Assembly: GCA_013146195.2 (NCBI GenBank)
Contig: CM028377.1
Coordinates: 171,506,290 to 171,570,289, forward strand
Length of the DNA: 64,000 nt
DNA from: Codonopsis lanceolata
Lineage: Eukaryota > Streptophyta > Magnoliopsida > Asterales > Campanulaceae
Reading direction: 5' to 3'
A model generated the notes under the pieces. It had not been told where the DNA came from and made no database searches. It worked only from the letters and a program-made list of their open reading frames with translations. Numbering within the stretch: position 1 is the stretch's first letter; the number at the start of each line of letters is the position of its first letter. Below, in pieces: positions 9,945 through 21,238 of this stretch. A program made the translations under genes and the position numbers.

Positions 9945-11250
9945 TCTTCAAATGATCCGCGTGCCATGGATGCTTCTGCTCGATGCCTTCCTCTGTTCGC
10001 AACATATAGGTCCTTTCTCTGACTATTTTGACAACTTGAAAAGGACCTTCCCAATTGGGAGAGAGCTTTCACCACTCTGTTCGATGGCATGTTGCTTCAA
10101 TTTTACGGAGGACCTAATCGCCCACAGCAAATGATCGACCCCGAACTCGCTTGTCGTGGTGGGCTTTTGTTCGCTGTTTATAATTCGTCATTCTCAGTTT
10201 AGATTCAACACGCTTTTCCTCTAACAAATCAATATCAGTTGCCCGAGCTACGGCATTGTATTCTGCATCATAATGAGATACTCTATGATTTGGTAAGTAC
10301 ATTTCCACCGGGGCCATGTCCTCTGACCCATAAGCAAGAGAAAAAGTTGTTTCACCCGTAGGCCGACAGTAACTCATCCACCCATCTTTTGCTTTATCTT
10401 CAAGATTTCTTTTGAGGGCGTGCAAAACTTGCTTGTTAGCTGCCTCAGCCTACCAATTGCCTTGAGGATATGCCATAGAAGATTGCCAATGTTTCACACG
10501 CATCTGCTCGCATGCCTTTGTAAACTTCTCTGAAAACTGAGTCCCATGATCAAAAACTATAGCCCGAGGTACACCAAAATGACACCAGATATGCTTATGC
10601 CCAAAATCAATCACATTGACTTCACTGATAGTTGCCAAAGGCTTAGCTTCTACCCACTTCGTAAAGTAATCCACAGCGACCACCGCGTATTTAAACTTCG
10701 AGCGAGCTAACGGGAATGGGCCAATCAAATCAATTCCTCACATGTCAAACGACCATGATGCCACCACTAAAGTTTGCTCGGTTGAAGATAACCGAGACAC
10801 ATCAGCGTAACGCTGACACTTGTCACATCGCCGAACATACGTTTCTGCATCTCGCCTTAAAGTAATCCAATAAAAACCTACAACCACACCTTCTCTGCCA
10901 GTGACCAGTGGCCCGGGTGGCCTCCACATCTTCCTTCGTGAATCTCCCCAAGAACACCGTCGGTAATCTCTGGCCGCACACATCTAAGCAAAGGTTTGGT
11001 ATAAGACCGCATGTAAAGGACTTTGCCTAGAATAATATACCGACATGCTCGCTTCTGAATGGTCCGTGCTTCTGATTTATCCTCGAGCAAAACTCCTTGC
11101 TCGATGTAATCCTTTAAGTCATCAATCTAGCATTTCGTTGCAGGGTCAATATAATGTCCATGATTACCTCTTTCTTTATCGCCAGAATCTCCAAGTATTC
11201 GATCATGACCTCGGGATGCAGAAATTGAATTTCCTCTTCAGCCATCTTCG
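9945..11250 (-). pseudogene. Tat copy A integrase, with frame breaks
   Basis: On the minus strand, the zinc-binding segment GRCGGHPGHWSLAEK and RRCDKCQRYADV precedes the core GPFPLARSKFKYAVVAVDYF and the middle catalytic Asp block (FDHGTQF). After PQGNW a stop interrupts the frame just before the catalytic Glu. The C-terminal part keeps KRVRGRSFAVGD and a diverged WEGPFQV-type GPY/F region ending near 9945. Several shifts and stops make it non-functional. It is about 80% alike to the integrase of copy B over readable parts. Confidence 0.85.
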
Positions 11251-11270
11251 AAAGATAATCTGCACGCATG

Positions 11271-12239
11271 TTAGCGACCAATTCTGACTAACTCCCAGGA
11301 ATCGAAATCCTTCAGAATTTCTTTTACCATCGCGCAATACTGAACCAGAACATAATGATGTACATCATAATCACCATTGACTTGGTTGACTACCAATTGA
11401 GAGTCACAATAAATCACGATCTCACGTACACCGACATCTTGTGTAAGCTTTAGCCCTGCAATCAAAGCCTCATATTCTGCTTGATTGTTAGATGCTGGAA
11501 ACTTGAAGCGTAGAGCCTTCTCAAACTCTATACCTTGCTCGGGTGGGACCAATAACAGACCTGCTCCGCTTCCTAACTTGCTAGCTGATCCATCCACATA
11601 TAACTCCCAGCAGTAATCTGGACGAGGCCGCTGAACAGGAACGTTTACAGTATGAGGGGACATTTCCTCATCACCTGAATCCTTGATACTAGTTTCACCC
11701 ATGAAATCCGCTAAGGCCTGTGCCTTAATAGCTCGTCGAGGCTGGTAGTCAATCTGAAACTCGGTTAACTCAATTGACCAGGTGAGAAAACGACCAGAAG
11801 AGTCCATCTTATTCAGAATTTTCCTAAAAGGTGTGTCTGTGTAAACAATAATTGGATGTGCAGAAAAACAAGCCCGAAGTTTCCGAGCAGCAACAACAAG
11901 CGAGTAAGTCAATTTTTCTGCATTAAAATAGTGCCCTTCCACCGCAGTGAGGGCCTTGGAAACATAATAAACAGGCTTTTGCAGGTTATATTCTTCCTTA
12001 AATAAAACAGCAGTCACAGCCTGCTCTGTGGCGGCGAGATACACGAATAAATTCTCACCCACAACCGGGCTGCTTAACAACGGAGGCTGTCCCTGATATT
12101 CTACTAGTTTCTTGAAAGCCTCCTGACACTCCGCTGTCCACTCAAACCCCTTGTTTCCTCGGAGCACCTTGAAAAAAGGCAGGCACCTCTCCGCCGACTT
12201 GGAAATGAAACGACCAAGAACGATAACTCTGTCCTTAAG
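11271..12239 (-). pseudogene. Tat copy A RNase H and second (archaeal-type) RNase H
   Basis: One open frame of 298 codons (12167-11271) holds two RNase H-like domains in series. The first has VYYVSKALTAVEGHYF, IVYTDTPFRKIL and LTWSIELTEF. The second starts ELYVDGSASKLGSGAGLLLV and continues NNQAEYEALIAGLKL and YCDSQLVVNQV. Two RNase H domains, the second of archaeal type, are a recognised mark of the Tat lineage of plant Ty3/gypsy elements. This is the best preserved part of copy A. Confidence 0.85.
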
Positions 12240-12665
12240 CTACTGGACATCCTTGATGCACAGAGGAGGCTTCATTGTGACCAACACTTTGATTTTTTCA
12301 AGATTGGTCTCAATCTCTCTCTCATTCACCATGAACCCCAGAAACTTGCTCGCCTTCACACCGAACACACACTTGCTCAGATTAAGCTTCATGTTATTCT
12401 TCCTGAGGTTGCTAAATGTCTCCTCCAAGTCAACGGTATGATTGTGTCCCTTGGATTTCACGACCATATCATCCATATATGCTTCAACATTCCTACCAAT
12501 CTGCGAGCTGAAGACCTTATTCACCATTTGCTGATAAGTAGCCCCTGTATTCTTTAAACCGAAAGCCATCATCTTATAGCAATAGAGGCCCCCCGCTACT
12601 TGAAAAACAATCAATGCTTTATCCCTCTCATTCATATTCACCTGGTGATATCCTGAATATGGATC
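12240..12665 (-). pseudogene. Tat copy A reverse transcriptase (C-terminal part), cut by the SIRE insertion
   Basis: The minus-strand frame contains YSGYHQVNMNE, MMAFGLKNTGATYQQMV and the catalytic YMDDMVVKSKG, then NLRKNNMKLNLSKCVFGVK. The domain is cut at 12665, immediately upstream of YSGYHQV, where TGTTGG of the SIRE LTR begins. Everything N-terminal of this point is missing. Confidence 0.88.
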
Positions 12666-13882
12666 TGTTGGTCCCAAAATAGGCTCAATCTAGGCTAGAA
12701 GGGGGGGGGGGGGTTGAATAGCCTAGTTGTGTTTTTAGCAAAACTTTTCTTAAACGCTTCTTAAAGATTTTTGAAAGGTTTGAATAGAAGTGTTAAGGCA
12801 GCGGAAACAAGATAGAATCTGAACTATAAAGAGTGCTGATAAAGTAGTACAGATTCTGAAGCAATTAAGCACCAACAGTTATAGAGAATGATAAGAACAG
12901 TTTGAACATCACACATGAATTTGAAGTGGTTCGTACTGTGAATAGTACTACATCCACTACCAAAGTGGTTAGCTTTGGATTTTAAAAGTGCACTTGTTTA
13001 TCCACTAGGTTTATGATTTAGATCTCTAATGGATCGTGTACAAAATGAGTTTTTAACCAAGTGTATAAAGGTGAGAGAGACAATCAATGATTAATTGTTC
13101 TCTTCACGTGCAGAAATAAAGAACAGTTTAAAGACAAACTAAATGAAGCTGAAAACGAATTTAAGATGGCAGATCTGCAGCTTCAGAAAGTTTGGTGAAG
13201 TATTAGTCCTTGTCCTTTGATCTCTTGAATGCTTGAGTGTTGAAGATGAAGCTTGAGAGTTTTAATGCGCAAGAGTTGTTCTTCAGATCTTCAAGACTTG
13301 AATAAATACTAGGAAGAGATCTTTGGACCGTTGGACTGAGACAAATTGAATCAGGTTCAACGTTCTTTGCATTGAATGCAATTCGGCGCTTTGGAAGATG
13401 TAATAGCCCACGGTCATCGAGAGATGCGGTGTGCGAGAGGACATTCCCAATTTGAGTAATGTTTCGGTTGCGTGCTCGCAGGAAAGTCTTCTTAGCCAAA
13501 AGCAGGTAATGTCTTGATCTTCGGTTTCCAGAAAAGCTTGATGCGGACAGATGTCATCATGCAGAGTTGACTTCTTGAGAGTGAAATTTGATCAAGACAT
13601 AATGACTAGATATTTTCAAAAATATCTAAATAGGTGTACACGTGTCATTATCTTGTGATTTGACCAAGTTTGATTTTCCGGCTTTGAGCAGACTTCAAAG
13701 TCTGTTGGTCCTTCAAGGTTGCTGTAGAAGCTTTTGCAAAACCGCGCCTAGACTAACACTAAAACAGTTCTAAACAAATTGATTCTAAGACAGTTGCCAC
13801 ACTAATCGGTACGCAGACCTATTAGCCACTGTACACTAGAATCAGAGGATGACTCAACCAAATCTAGAAATAGGAATCAACA
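12666..13882 (-). repeat. 3' LTR of the SIRE-type element (TGTTG...CAACA)
   Basis: On the plus strand it begins TGTTGGTCCC and ends GGAATCAACA, giving the terminal TG..CA with 5-base inverted ends. The minus-strand polypurine tract AGGAGGAGAT lies directly outside at 13883-13892. A poly-G run (about 12700-12712) lies close to the terminus. Its length of 1217 bp is in the range of SIRE LTRs. Confidence 0.85.
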
Positions 13883-14284
13883 ATCTCCTCCTATTTGGTT
13901 GATGTCATCATCTTAGCTACTAGCAGACTTTGAATCATGCACTGAGATAATAACATGTCTTAAAGATTTTCATTAAGAGCAGACATGTCTCTCAGAACAG
14001 AAGCCTTAGTAGAGAGATGGCTGCTAGACTAAGTACTTACAAGAGAAAAGCATTAAAATCAAGTACTAAGTAAAGCAGTGTTTAAATCTATGAGATAAGC
14101 AAGCATGCAACATGTACAGATTTAAACACGAAGTTTAAATAGAGAAGATAATATCAAGATAAAGCAATTTAAACTTTGAAAGAAACTTAAGTCATCTGTG
14201 ATTAAACAAGCTGTTTAAACAGCAGAAGTTTTGGCAAAACAGCATAGTTTAAAAACAAAGATACAGAACTAAATACCAACAGAT
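13883..14284 (-). other. untranslated region between the extra gene and the 3' LTR of the SIRE-type element
   Basis: No coding capacity is seen. The stretch has alternating purine-rich segments and repeated GTTTAAA motifs. At its LTR side it contains the polypurine tract on the minus strand. Confidence 0.5.
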
Positions 14285-16944
14285 TCAGAATAGGTTGGGC
14301 TGAGTGCGTCTTCGTTCTAAGTAATCTCCAACCCAGACTCTGATTCTGTCATTTAGGCGTTCTCGTAGCCGGTTCTGTTCTTCAATCAGGGCTTGATTCA
14401 AAAAGTGAGTAGCTCTCTCCTCCCTGATGGCACCAACCCTACGCTGTTCTGCAGCAGCAGCCCTTGCATCAGCAGCTTCGACCAGGCGAAGATCAGTGAA
14501 ATCAGCAACTTCACGTCTTCGAAGAATTGCTCGAGCCATCCCGGTTTTGAGCTCATCGAAAAGGGCACGATCTTGTCTGGCGAGTGCGGCATCCCTATCG
14601 GAGCGACTGTTGATCTTGAACCAGAACCGGTGAGTAGTGAAAGCGAGCGATGTCATTCACCAGTTGATCAACGATCTTGCCTATGTCAAAGATGGTGGCA
14701 TGAGTAGCATTGAGGCCATAGCTGAGGACGTCGATCTGCTGGGCCATAGATGAGACCGTGCTGTTGAGCTGAGCAAGCTGGGCGTTGTTTGCTCGAAGAA
14801 GATCGAGAAGGGCAGGATCAGCAGCGTTGGAAGGTAGAGAAGGGTTGAGGTTGATGGAAATATGGCTTGTTGAAGGGTGATGAGCAGGGTTTGGAGAGGA
14901 GGAAGATGAAGCAGGGTGGTTAGTGGCAGAGGTTGTAGGTGGAGGAGAGGAGGGTTTGGAATCTATTTCAATGTCAGTGGCTAGGCTACTGACAGAGAAA
15001 TGGGAAGAAGAAGAAGAAGAAGAAGAAGAAGAAGAAGCTTCTAAGAGGTAGGATGGAAAAGGATAGTCAGGGAGAAGAATGAGATTTGGAGGAGAATTAG
15101 AGGGGTAGAGGAGATCAGAAATAGAGGAAAGATCGAAGAGAAAAGAATGGGTGGTAGAAGAGATGGAAGGAAATAGAATTTGGTAAAGGTCAGCAGAGAT
15201 GGAGAAAGGAGTGATGTATTGAGAGATAGGAGGGAATATTTCTGGCAGAAAGACGGTTTGGTAGAGAAGAGTAGAGATGTGAGGGGCAAGAGGAGAGAAG
15301 TGTTCGGGCATAGAGAAGGAAGGAGAGGTGGTAGAGGGAGAAGAGTGTGTGAGAGCTGGTACGATGGCTAGTGAGGAGTCTGGGTGAATGGTGGAGATAG
15401 GTTCGGGAGAGGATGGCGGAGAAGATGGTGTAGAAGGGAAGGTTTCTAAAGAAGGAGAGGGTGGAGAAGATGGTGTTGGAGCCACAGACTTCTTGCGAAG
15501 TCTGCGTTTCTTCTTCTTTGGAGCAGGTGAAGAAGGCTCTTCCTCAACAACAGCAGGGGTTGAAGAGGAAGTAGGAGAGGAAGAGGGCGCAACAAAGGTA
15601 GCGGTGTTGGCTCCTCCCAACAGCCAGCGGGCATTGAAGAAGTGAGTGGAGGGGAGGAGGAAGATATAGGAGAGGAAGGTGGAACGAAAGGGATAAAGGG
15701 TTCAGAGGGTTCAACACGTTTGGATTTACGCTTGCGAGGACGGAGGGCTTGGCTGTCCGTTCAGCCAGCCTTCTTCTGCACGTGAGAGGGAAGCATGGAG
15801 GCAGCGGCCTTCTTTTTCTTTTAGCTTAGGGGCCAGCAGGATGAGCAGCAGCAGTGCTTGAAGAGGAAACAACTTTCCTCTTTTTGGGGGCCGGCTCCTC
15901 CTCAACAGAAGAGATCTTCTTTTTCTTTTTGTGAGTTGAGGGAGCTGGATCAGCAGTCTTGGTGGAGCAGCCTTCAGCAGCAGCTTCCTTGGAGAGCTTC
16001 TTGCTCAGCTGCTTTGCCATGAAGGAGTCCACGGTTGTCTCTGGATTGATTCTGATAACTTTAAGTGGAGGAGGGTTCAAGGTATGGACGATGACCAGAG
16101 GGTGAAGACCTTGCTGAACTCTTTTCTCGTTCTTCAACTTGAGGGTGTTAATGATGAAGGTGCTGGTAAACTGGATGGATTTCTGAACTTTCTTCTTCTC
16201 AAAGGCAAATATGTGGGTATGAAGTTTCGTGTTTGACCGAAGAAGAGTGTTGAAGAAGACGAACAAAAAGGTAAACGCTTGCCGTAGAGGCTTTTACCGG
16301 CAATCACGATCACACGGCTCAAAGAGGATCTGAGCCCAGTTGAGTCTAATGTTGAGAATGACAGCAGATGTGTACTCCAGCTGGTCTGAGGTCATTATGT
16401 CGTGGGTGCCGTTTTTGAAGATTAGACTCTTATCAAACAAATGGCTGATGAAGTATACGTCGTCTTCAAACAAGGTCCTCTTCATTTTAGCAGCAGCTTC
16501 CTTGGGAGTATTCTCGCCACGCATATATGACCAAGCCAAGGCCCTTTTCTCGAGTCTTTGAGAGAGGTAGGGCCATCGAACTCCACCCAGATAATCTTGG
16601 CGATTCGGAAGCGATGATAGTGACGTTGACGCCTCGACCATACGGTGATGGAAGACCTTGAGTCATTGATAATGGCCTTCGGAAAAATTCTTCAACTAGA
16701 AGATAGGCCGAAGTCTTCGCTCCGGCAAAGATGAACAGAGGCAAAATGCCCGGGGTTCAGTCATCCACTATCTTGACCCAGCGTAAGCACGAACCGATGG
16801 TTCGTCGATGCACGTCCCCGGGTGATACATAGATGGGGGCAGAGTTGGAATCTCAACAAATTGAATTCGAGTATGTTCAGAATGGCGGATGAAAGAAGTT
16901 CCAAAATTAAAAGACATTTTAGAAATTAGGGCAAAACTCAAGAG
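14285..16944 (-). pseudogene. extra gene of the SIRE-type element downstream of pol, with frame breaks
   Basis: A coding region of about 880 codons in several frames on the minus strand. It starts at or just before an ATG at 16917 (MSFNFGTSFIRHSEHTR). Part 1 (to about 16290) is globular, with RALAWSYMRGENTPKEAA and LNIRLNWAQILFEPC; it vaguely recalls the plant 'putative plant transposon protein' domain. Part 2 has basic clusters (KKKKKISS, KKKKRRLRKK), which could be nuclear signals. Part 3 is a Ser/Pro-rich spacer including a run of Ser (about 15005-15040). Part 4 (about 14800-14285) is a coiled coil rich in Leu, Gln, Glu and Arg. Breaks include a stop near 16770 and shifts near 16600, 15630 and 14600. 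SIRE elements often carry an env-like gene here, but I see no signal peptide or membrane segment. Confidence 0.6.
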
Positions 16945-17220
16945 CTCGAAATGAAAACAAAATGTAGCATTAAGCCCTAGAAATTTCTGGACAACCCATG
17001 AAATGCCATATACAAGCTAGATATAACTTAGAATACAAAAATTAACAGTTCGAGGACAGTTATAAGTAGAAAATACCAGTATTGAATAGTAAAATTTGAA
17101 GATCTAAAAGATATGGAGCTAACAGGCACATGAACAGTCAATAATGGTGTAATCAAGGACGAAAGTGCATAAATTTGTGCTTACACTGTGATTACTGAGT
17201 TAGGGTTCGAAGTTTCTTAC
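16945..17220 (-). other. predicted 276-bp intron directly after an ATG in the extra gene
   Basis: On the minus strand an ATG at 17223-17221 is followed at once by the strong donor GTAAGAAACT. Joining it to the acceptor after TTTTCATTTCGAG (intron end 16945) gives a frame that runs open through ten codons into the MSFNFGTS start at 16917. This is inferred from sequence only. Confidence 0.45.
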
Positions 17221-17375
17221 CATTGTCGAGGATTTGCGTAAGAGGAAGATGAAAATGAAGTTTAATCTGAGAATCGACTAATGAGCAATCGGTGGCGAAG
17301 CCAGAAAATCGTAGAGAAAGAAAGCTTTAGAGAGAGAATAGCAAGAGACGCTTTTGTGAAATGAGCTTTTTGGCG

Positions 17376-17400
17376 TGAGGGTTTATAAAAGAAAGGACGT
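17376..17400 (-). promoter_or_regulatory. internal TATA box ahead of the extra gene
   Basis: On the minus strand CTTTTATAAACCCTCACG lies about 165 bases upstream of the first ATG (17223), followed by a C/T-rich leader (CTATTCTCTCTCTAAAG) typical of plant 5' leaders. No comparable TATA box with leader was seen ahead of it in the pol end. It suggests that the extra gene is transcribed from its own promoter. Confidence 0.5.
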
Positions 17401-17739
17401 GCGTCACTATGAGACTTCATGTCATTAAGTCGACGCCTTTTGATGACAAGACTTAATGAATGACTTTTAGAAAGAGAAAATGCCTTTTCATAAATTTACT
17501 CAACCAAATTTGAAATCACCCTCAATATTTTCATAAACGAATTCTCTAAAACTTAAAGTTTAGAAAGCTTACATTTTCTCCCAGTGACTTTAAAAATTCT
17601 GGATTTTATTTTTAAAAGTAATAAGTCTGCTTAAGAGAAATTTTCAAGTCTGCTTAAAAAAAAAATTAATTTTGAAACTTTAAAATTTTAAAATGAATTA
17701 TTAATTTTGAATTAAAATTAAATTTAAGCAGCTATCAAA

Positions 17740-19443
17740 CATACCAAGCTCCCTCGAGATAAGCAAACCGTCAAGCTTCTAGAGCTTTGTGAAGATGTCC
17801 GCCAGCTTGATGGTCATTGAAATATACTCATGCTAATGTTTCTCTTTTCTACATCATTCCCTTAAAAGTGATATCGAACATCGATATGCTTTGTCTTGGA
17901 GTGCATCACTGATTTTATGTGATAGATTGCCGAGGTGTTATCACACATGATTAAGCTACCGCTACTTTGATGTCGTAGTCTACCAACCGCTTGATCCATA
18001 GTAGTTGACAAACAGCCAGCCTACCACAGCCCATGGCCTGCTGTCTGGTGGAGTTGGAAACCGATGCTTGTTTTTGCTAGCCCAAGAGACAAGTCTATCT
18101 CCTAGAAATTGACATGTTCCAATCGGGTGCTTTTTCTCACAATTTGGCAACCAAAGATAGTCGGATCCGAGTAACCAAACTGTGTTGAAAGAAGATTCCT
18201 CGATACCGTATACCCAAGTTTAGTGGTATCGACATACTTAATGATTCTTTTGGTCGCAAGAAGATGTGACTCACGAGGGTCGCTTGAAATCTAGCACACA
18301 CCCAATAGCATACACTATGTCAGTCTGGGCGGCGGTGAGGTAAAGCGAGAGATCCGATTATCCCTATAGTGGGTGATATCAACTTTCTTTCCTTGTAAGT
18401 CTTTTGTAAGTTTGCATTTAGCGACCATTGGTGTATCAAAGGTGTTTCTTTGTTTCCAATCGAACTTTTTGACAAGATCTTTAGCATACTTGGATTGGTG
18501 ATAAATATTCCTTTGTTGGATTGTTGGATTTGAAGACCCGAAGAATGTGAGTTCTCCCATCATGCTCATTTGAAATTTGCCGTCATGGCGTTTCAAATCG
18601 TTTACCTGACTTCTCATTGGTAGATCAGAAAATGATGTCATCGGCGTAAATTTGTACCAGCGAGAGAGTGTCCTTTGTGTTTGAGAATAAAGAGAGTGGT
18701 GTCTATCTTTCCTCATGAATCCTTGTTCCACCAAAATTTGGATAGAGTTTCATACCAGGCAGGAGGCTTGCTTAAGACCATAGAGCCTTCTTAAGCTTGT
18801 AGACGTGAGTTTCTTTTCCTTTCTCCACAAAACCGGAGGTTGAGCAACGTAGACCGTTTCTTGAAGATCACCATTAAATGTGCTCTTGACATCCATTTGA
18901 TACAGCATAAAGTCCTTGTATGTAGCATAGGCTAAGAAGATTCGATAGCTTCCAATCTTGCAACTGGAGCAAAGCGTTTCATCATAGTCGATACCTTCTT
19001 CTTGACGATATCCTTGAGCAACGAAGTCTTGCTTTGTTTACTATGTTCCCATCCTCATCCTTCTTGTTTCGAACACCCATTTTGTGCCAATGACAGTATG
19101 ATCGGCGGGCTTTGGGACTAGCTTCCATACTTGGCATCGTTCAAATTGTTGAAGTTCTTCTTGCATGGCTTCCAAACTTGGATCTTGAAGATTTTCTTCG
19201 ATCTTCTTTGCTCTTCTTCCGACACGAATGCAGACTAGAACATACATTCATTCTTGGAGGATCTTGGTTCGTACTCAACATGAATGTCACCAATGATTTG
19301 AGAGATTGGATGGTCTTTACAAGTTCTTGTGATAGAGGAATGTGATGAGTTCTTTGTTGTTTCTTGAGGAAAAATTCGGAAGAAGAGGACTAGAAGGAAG
19401 ATCGGTTGTGTCTTGATGAGTGTTGTGTTCCGCAATTTGGTTT
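17740..19443 (-). pseudogene. SIRE-type pol: reverse transcriptase and RNase H, broken and cut by the gap
   Basis: The minus-strand frame contains AMQEELQQFERCQVWKLV and HTVIGTKWVF, the start of a SIRE-like reverse transcriptase. YGLKQA occurs near 18770, and SKYAKDLVKKFDWKQRN with TPMVAKCKLTKD near 18400-18500. The RNase H part (18320-17750) is recognisable only in fragments, ending with the usual TKPL-type C-terminus region. There are many shifts and stops. The N-terminal part is lost at the gap. Confidence 0.78.
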
Positions 19444-19543
19444 NNNNNNNNNNNNNNNNNNNNNNNNNNNNNNNNNNNNNNNNNNNNNNNNNNNNNNNNN
19501 NNNNNNNNNNNNNNNNNNNNNNNNNNNNNNNNNNNNNNNNNNN
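19444..19543. other. assembly gap (100 N)
   Basis: Exactly 100 undetermined bases, the conventional placeholder for a gap of unknown size. The SIRE-type pol enters the gap from the left and does not emerge on the right, and the missing half of Tat copy A is not seen either. Much sequence is probably missing here. Confidence 0.98.
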
Positions 19544-20184
19544 TTTTCTACCTTTTGCATTTATTTGATAATTGTATATATTAATAAGTAAATGGACACT
19601 TACTTACCCGTTCATTTGAGTTCTGCCGCTTCATTTACGCCCACCCACGCCCACCCATACCCACCTATTTGTCACCTCTACAAAATACCTATTGTTATGC
19701 TCCTATTGAAATTAGTATTAATAATTACACATTAACAATTCTCCTAACAGCAATACCTATATATAAAAATATAAGTCTAATTACTAAAAAACTTCCACTA
19801 ATACACTAGGTAAACGGGTTGAAGGAGTCTCTACTCTCTCTCTCTCACACACACACACACACCAACTTCTACAATTAAAGTTTGGTAAAAGTATGATCAT
19901 GCCACTATATTTAATGATAGTTTGACTAAGCTACAAGTCATCATTTCTTGTAAGTTTGTTTTATGAATTTTAGTTCATAAGACGGAGCCCTACTCGCTCA
20001 TAGTTTAATTCACCAACACACGATGAATCGAATAAAAATGATCCATGTTACGAAAAATATCCATAAAACCGTTAAATCCATGTTTTATTAGCCTTTTTCT
20101 ATATATATACAGGCCTATCTATATCTTCTTCGTTAACTGCAACATGTCCGATCGAGCTTGCATGTGTTCAGTTTTACAGTTGTA
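19544..20184. other. AT-rich non-coding sequence with MITE and microsatellite remnants
   Basis: I see no gene. CT/CA dinucleotide runs lie at about 19833-19862. At about 19965-20070 is a partial copy of a short repeat (CATAAGACGGAGC...CACCAACACACGATG) that recurs at 31325, 43625, 50410 and 50930. Confidence 0.6.
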
Positions 20185-20443
20185 CTCCCTCCGTCCCTAA
20201 ATTATCGTCCTCCTTTCCTTTTTCGTTCGTCCTAAATAATAAACTAATTTGAAACTTACCTTTTTAGAACATCACTTTTAGCACTTTATACTTACTTTTT
20301 CACTCTACTTTAATTATGGGCCACATACACATGGGCTTTAAAAAAAACTACAAATTAAACCAATATAAATAATCAAATTAATTAGTTTTTGTTAAACTAT
20401 GTACCGAGTCAACTAGGTCGATTATTTAGGGACGGACAGAGTA
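20183..20443. mobile_element. Stowaway-type (Tc1/mariner) MITE, 257 bp
   Basis: The body is 20185-20441. It starts CTCCCTCCGTCCCTAAATTA and ends with the inverse TTTAGGGACGGACAGAG, flanked by TA on both sides (20183-20184, 20442-20443). These ends and the TA target are diagnostic for plant Stowaway elements. A truncated sister copy lies at 30024-30224 and diverged relatives at 39611, 39967 and 41760. Confidence 0.92.
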
Positions 20444-21200
20444 CTTCATAAGCTGTCTCACACCAATGTGTGCGTGAGAAAGACTCAGTGTTTGTTTAGT
20501 GATAGTATGACGATTATTTATCTCTGCACATTTTCTAAATTCTTATGGTGCAAGTTGGTAATGAATCCCTATCTCCTCAGTGTTTATGTTTTTGATAATG
20601 CTGGGAAGAAGGATTTCAAAACATGTCAAGTTTCACGTTTCTGTATTTTAAAGAATTGTTATAGTAAATTTGACCACTTTTTAAATGATATTGTTCTTTT
20701 CTTTGGTGAAAGTCTTTTCCGTTTCTTTATTGGATTGACTCGTTAAAACAGTGACTTTATGCTTGATGAGTTTTGTTTGTTTTATAGAAAATGAGTTTTA
20801 AAAAATAATTAAAAAATATTTTCAAGGTTGCTAAATCTTTTGAAAATATTCCGAAAAATATTTTCATGTATTTGGCAAATGCATGAAAAATATTATAGAA
20901 ACAATATATGATTAAATACAAAAGTATATTCTCATATTGATGTCCATACTGAATATAAAATAGACTTGTGATAAAATTCACCCCTTTTTGATTGTGAAAC
21001 TTCCACTTAGGCAAACTCTTTGATTTAAAAGACTTTTCATTTTTTGATCATTATCATAATAATAGCTTAATAACCGCGGATTATATCCCCTCTCATATTC
21101 TCACATTGGGGTCAAAAAGCGAGGGGGCTCTATGGGAAGAAGTTTTCCCTTGATACCGTAAACAGTTGAAGGAATCGAAAAGGACCGGCTTTTCCAACTA
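20444..21200. other. non-coding sequence containing a relic of the PIF-type element
   Basis: No gene is supported. About 20757-21020 (AAATCTTTTGAAAATAT, GTGTTTGGCAAA-like and CAATATATGA motifs) matches the first 200 bases of the complete element at 32006-32949, so it is a truncated, diverged copy. Confidence 0.55.
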
Positions 21201-21238
21201 TACCACTTCTAAAAGCCGCTCTTCAGACTTTAGAAAAG

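Larger units (their letters stand above)
6672..12665 (-). mobile_element. Ty3/gypsy Tat-lineage retrotransposon, copy A (3' part)
   Basis: Read on the minus strand: reverse transcriptase (12665-12240), RNase H plus a second archaeal-type RNase H (12240-11271), integrase (about 11250-9945), a degenerate repeat zone (about 9940-9500), an antisense gene (plus strand, 7288-9497) and a 3' LTR ending at 6672 (ends GGACGCATCA on the minus strand, as does the 5' LTR of copy B at 56927). Two RNase H domains and an antisense extra gene mark the Tat lineage. The 5' half is missing: the SIRE-type element inserted within the reverse transcriptase at 12665/12666 and the rest is lost in or beyond the gap. 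Confidence 0.87.
12666..19443 (-). mobile_element. SIRE-type Ty1/copia retrotransposon, 3' part, nested in Tat copy A
   Basis: Minus strand order: pol (19443 to about 17750), a sense-oriented extra gene with its own promoter (about 17390-14285), an untranslated stretch, a polypurine tract and a 1217-bp 3' LTR (13882-12666). A long LTR and an extra gene downstream of pol match the SIRE (Maximus) lineage. The 5' part is lost at the assembly gap (19444-19543). The 5 bases before the LTR are GGATC; the matching duplication is not visible. Confidence 0.85.

Noticed and set aside
15180..15645. Plus-strand Glu/Gly/Arg-rich frames opposite the SIRE extra gene
   Set aside because: Complement of the Ser/Pro-rich part of the extra gene; composition alone keeps these frames open.
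14285..16917. Envelope protein in the SIRE-type element
   Set aside because: The position fits the env-like gene of SIRE elements, but no signal peptide, fusion segment or membrane anchor is visible; called an extra gene of unknown function.
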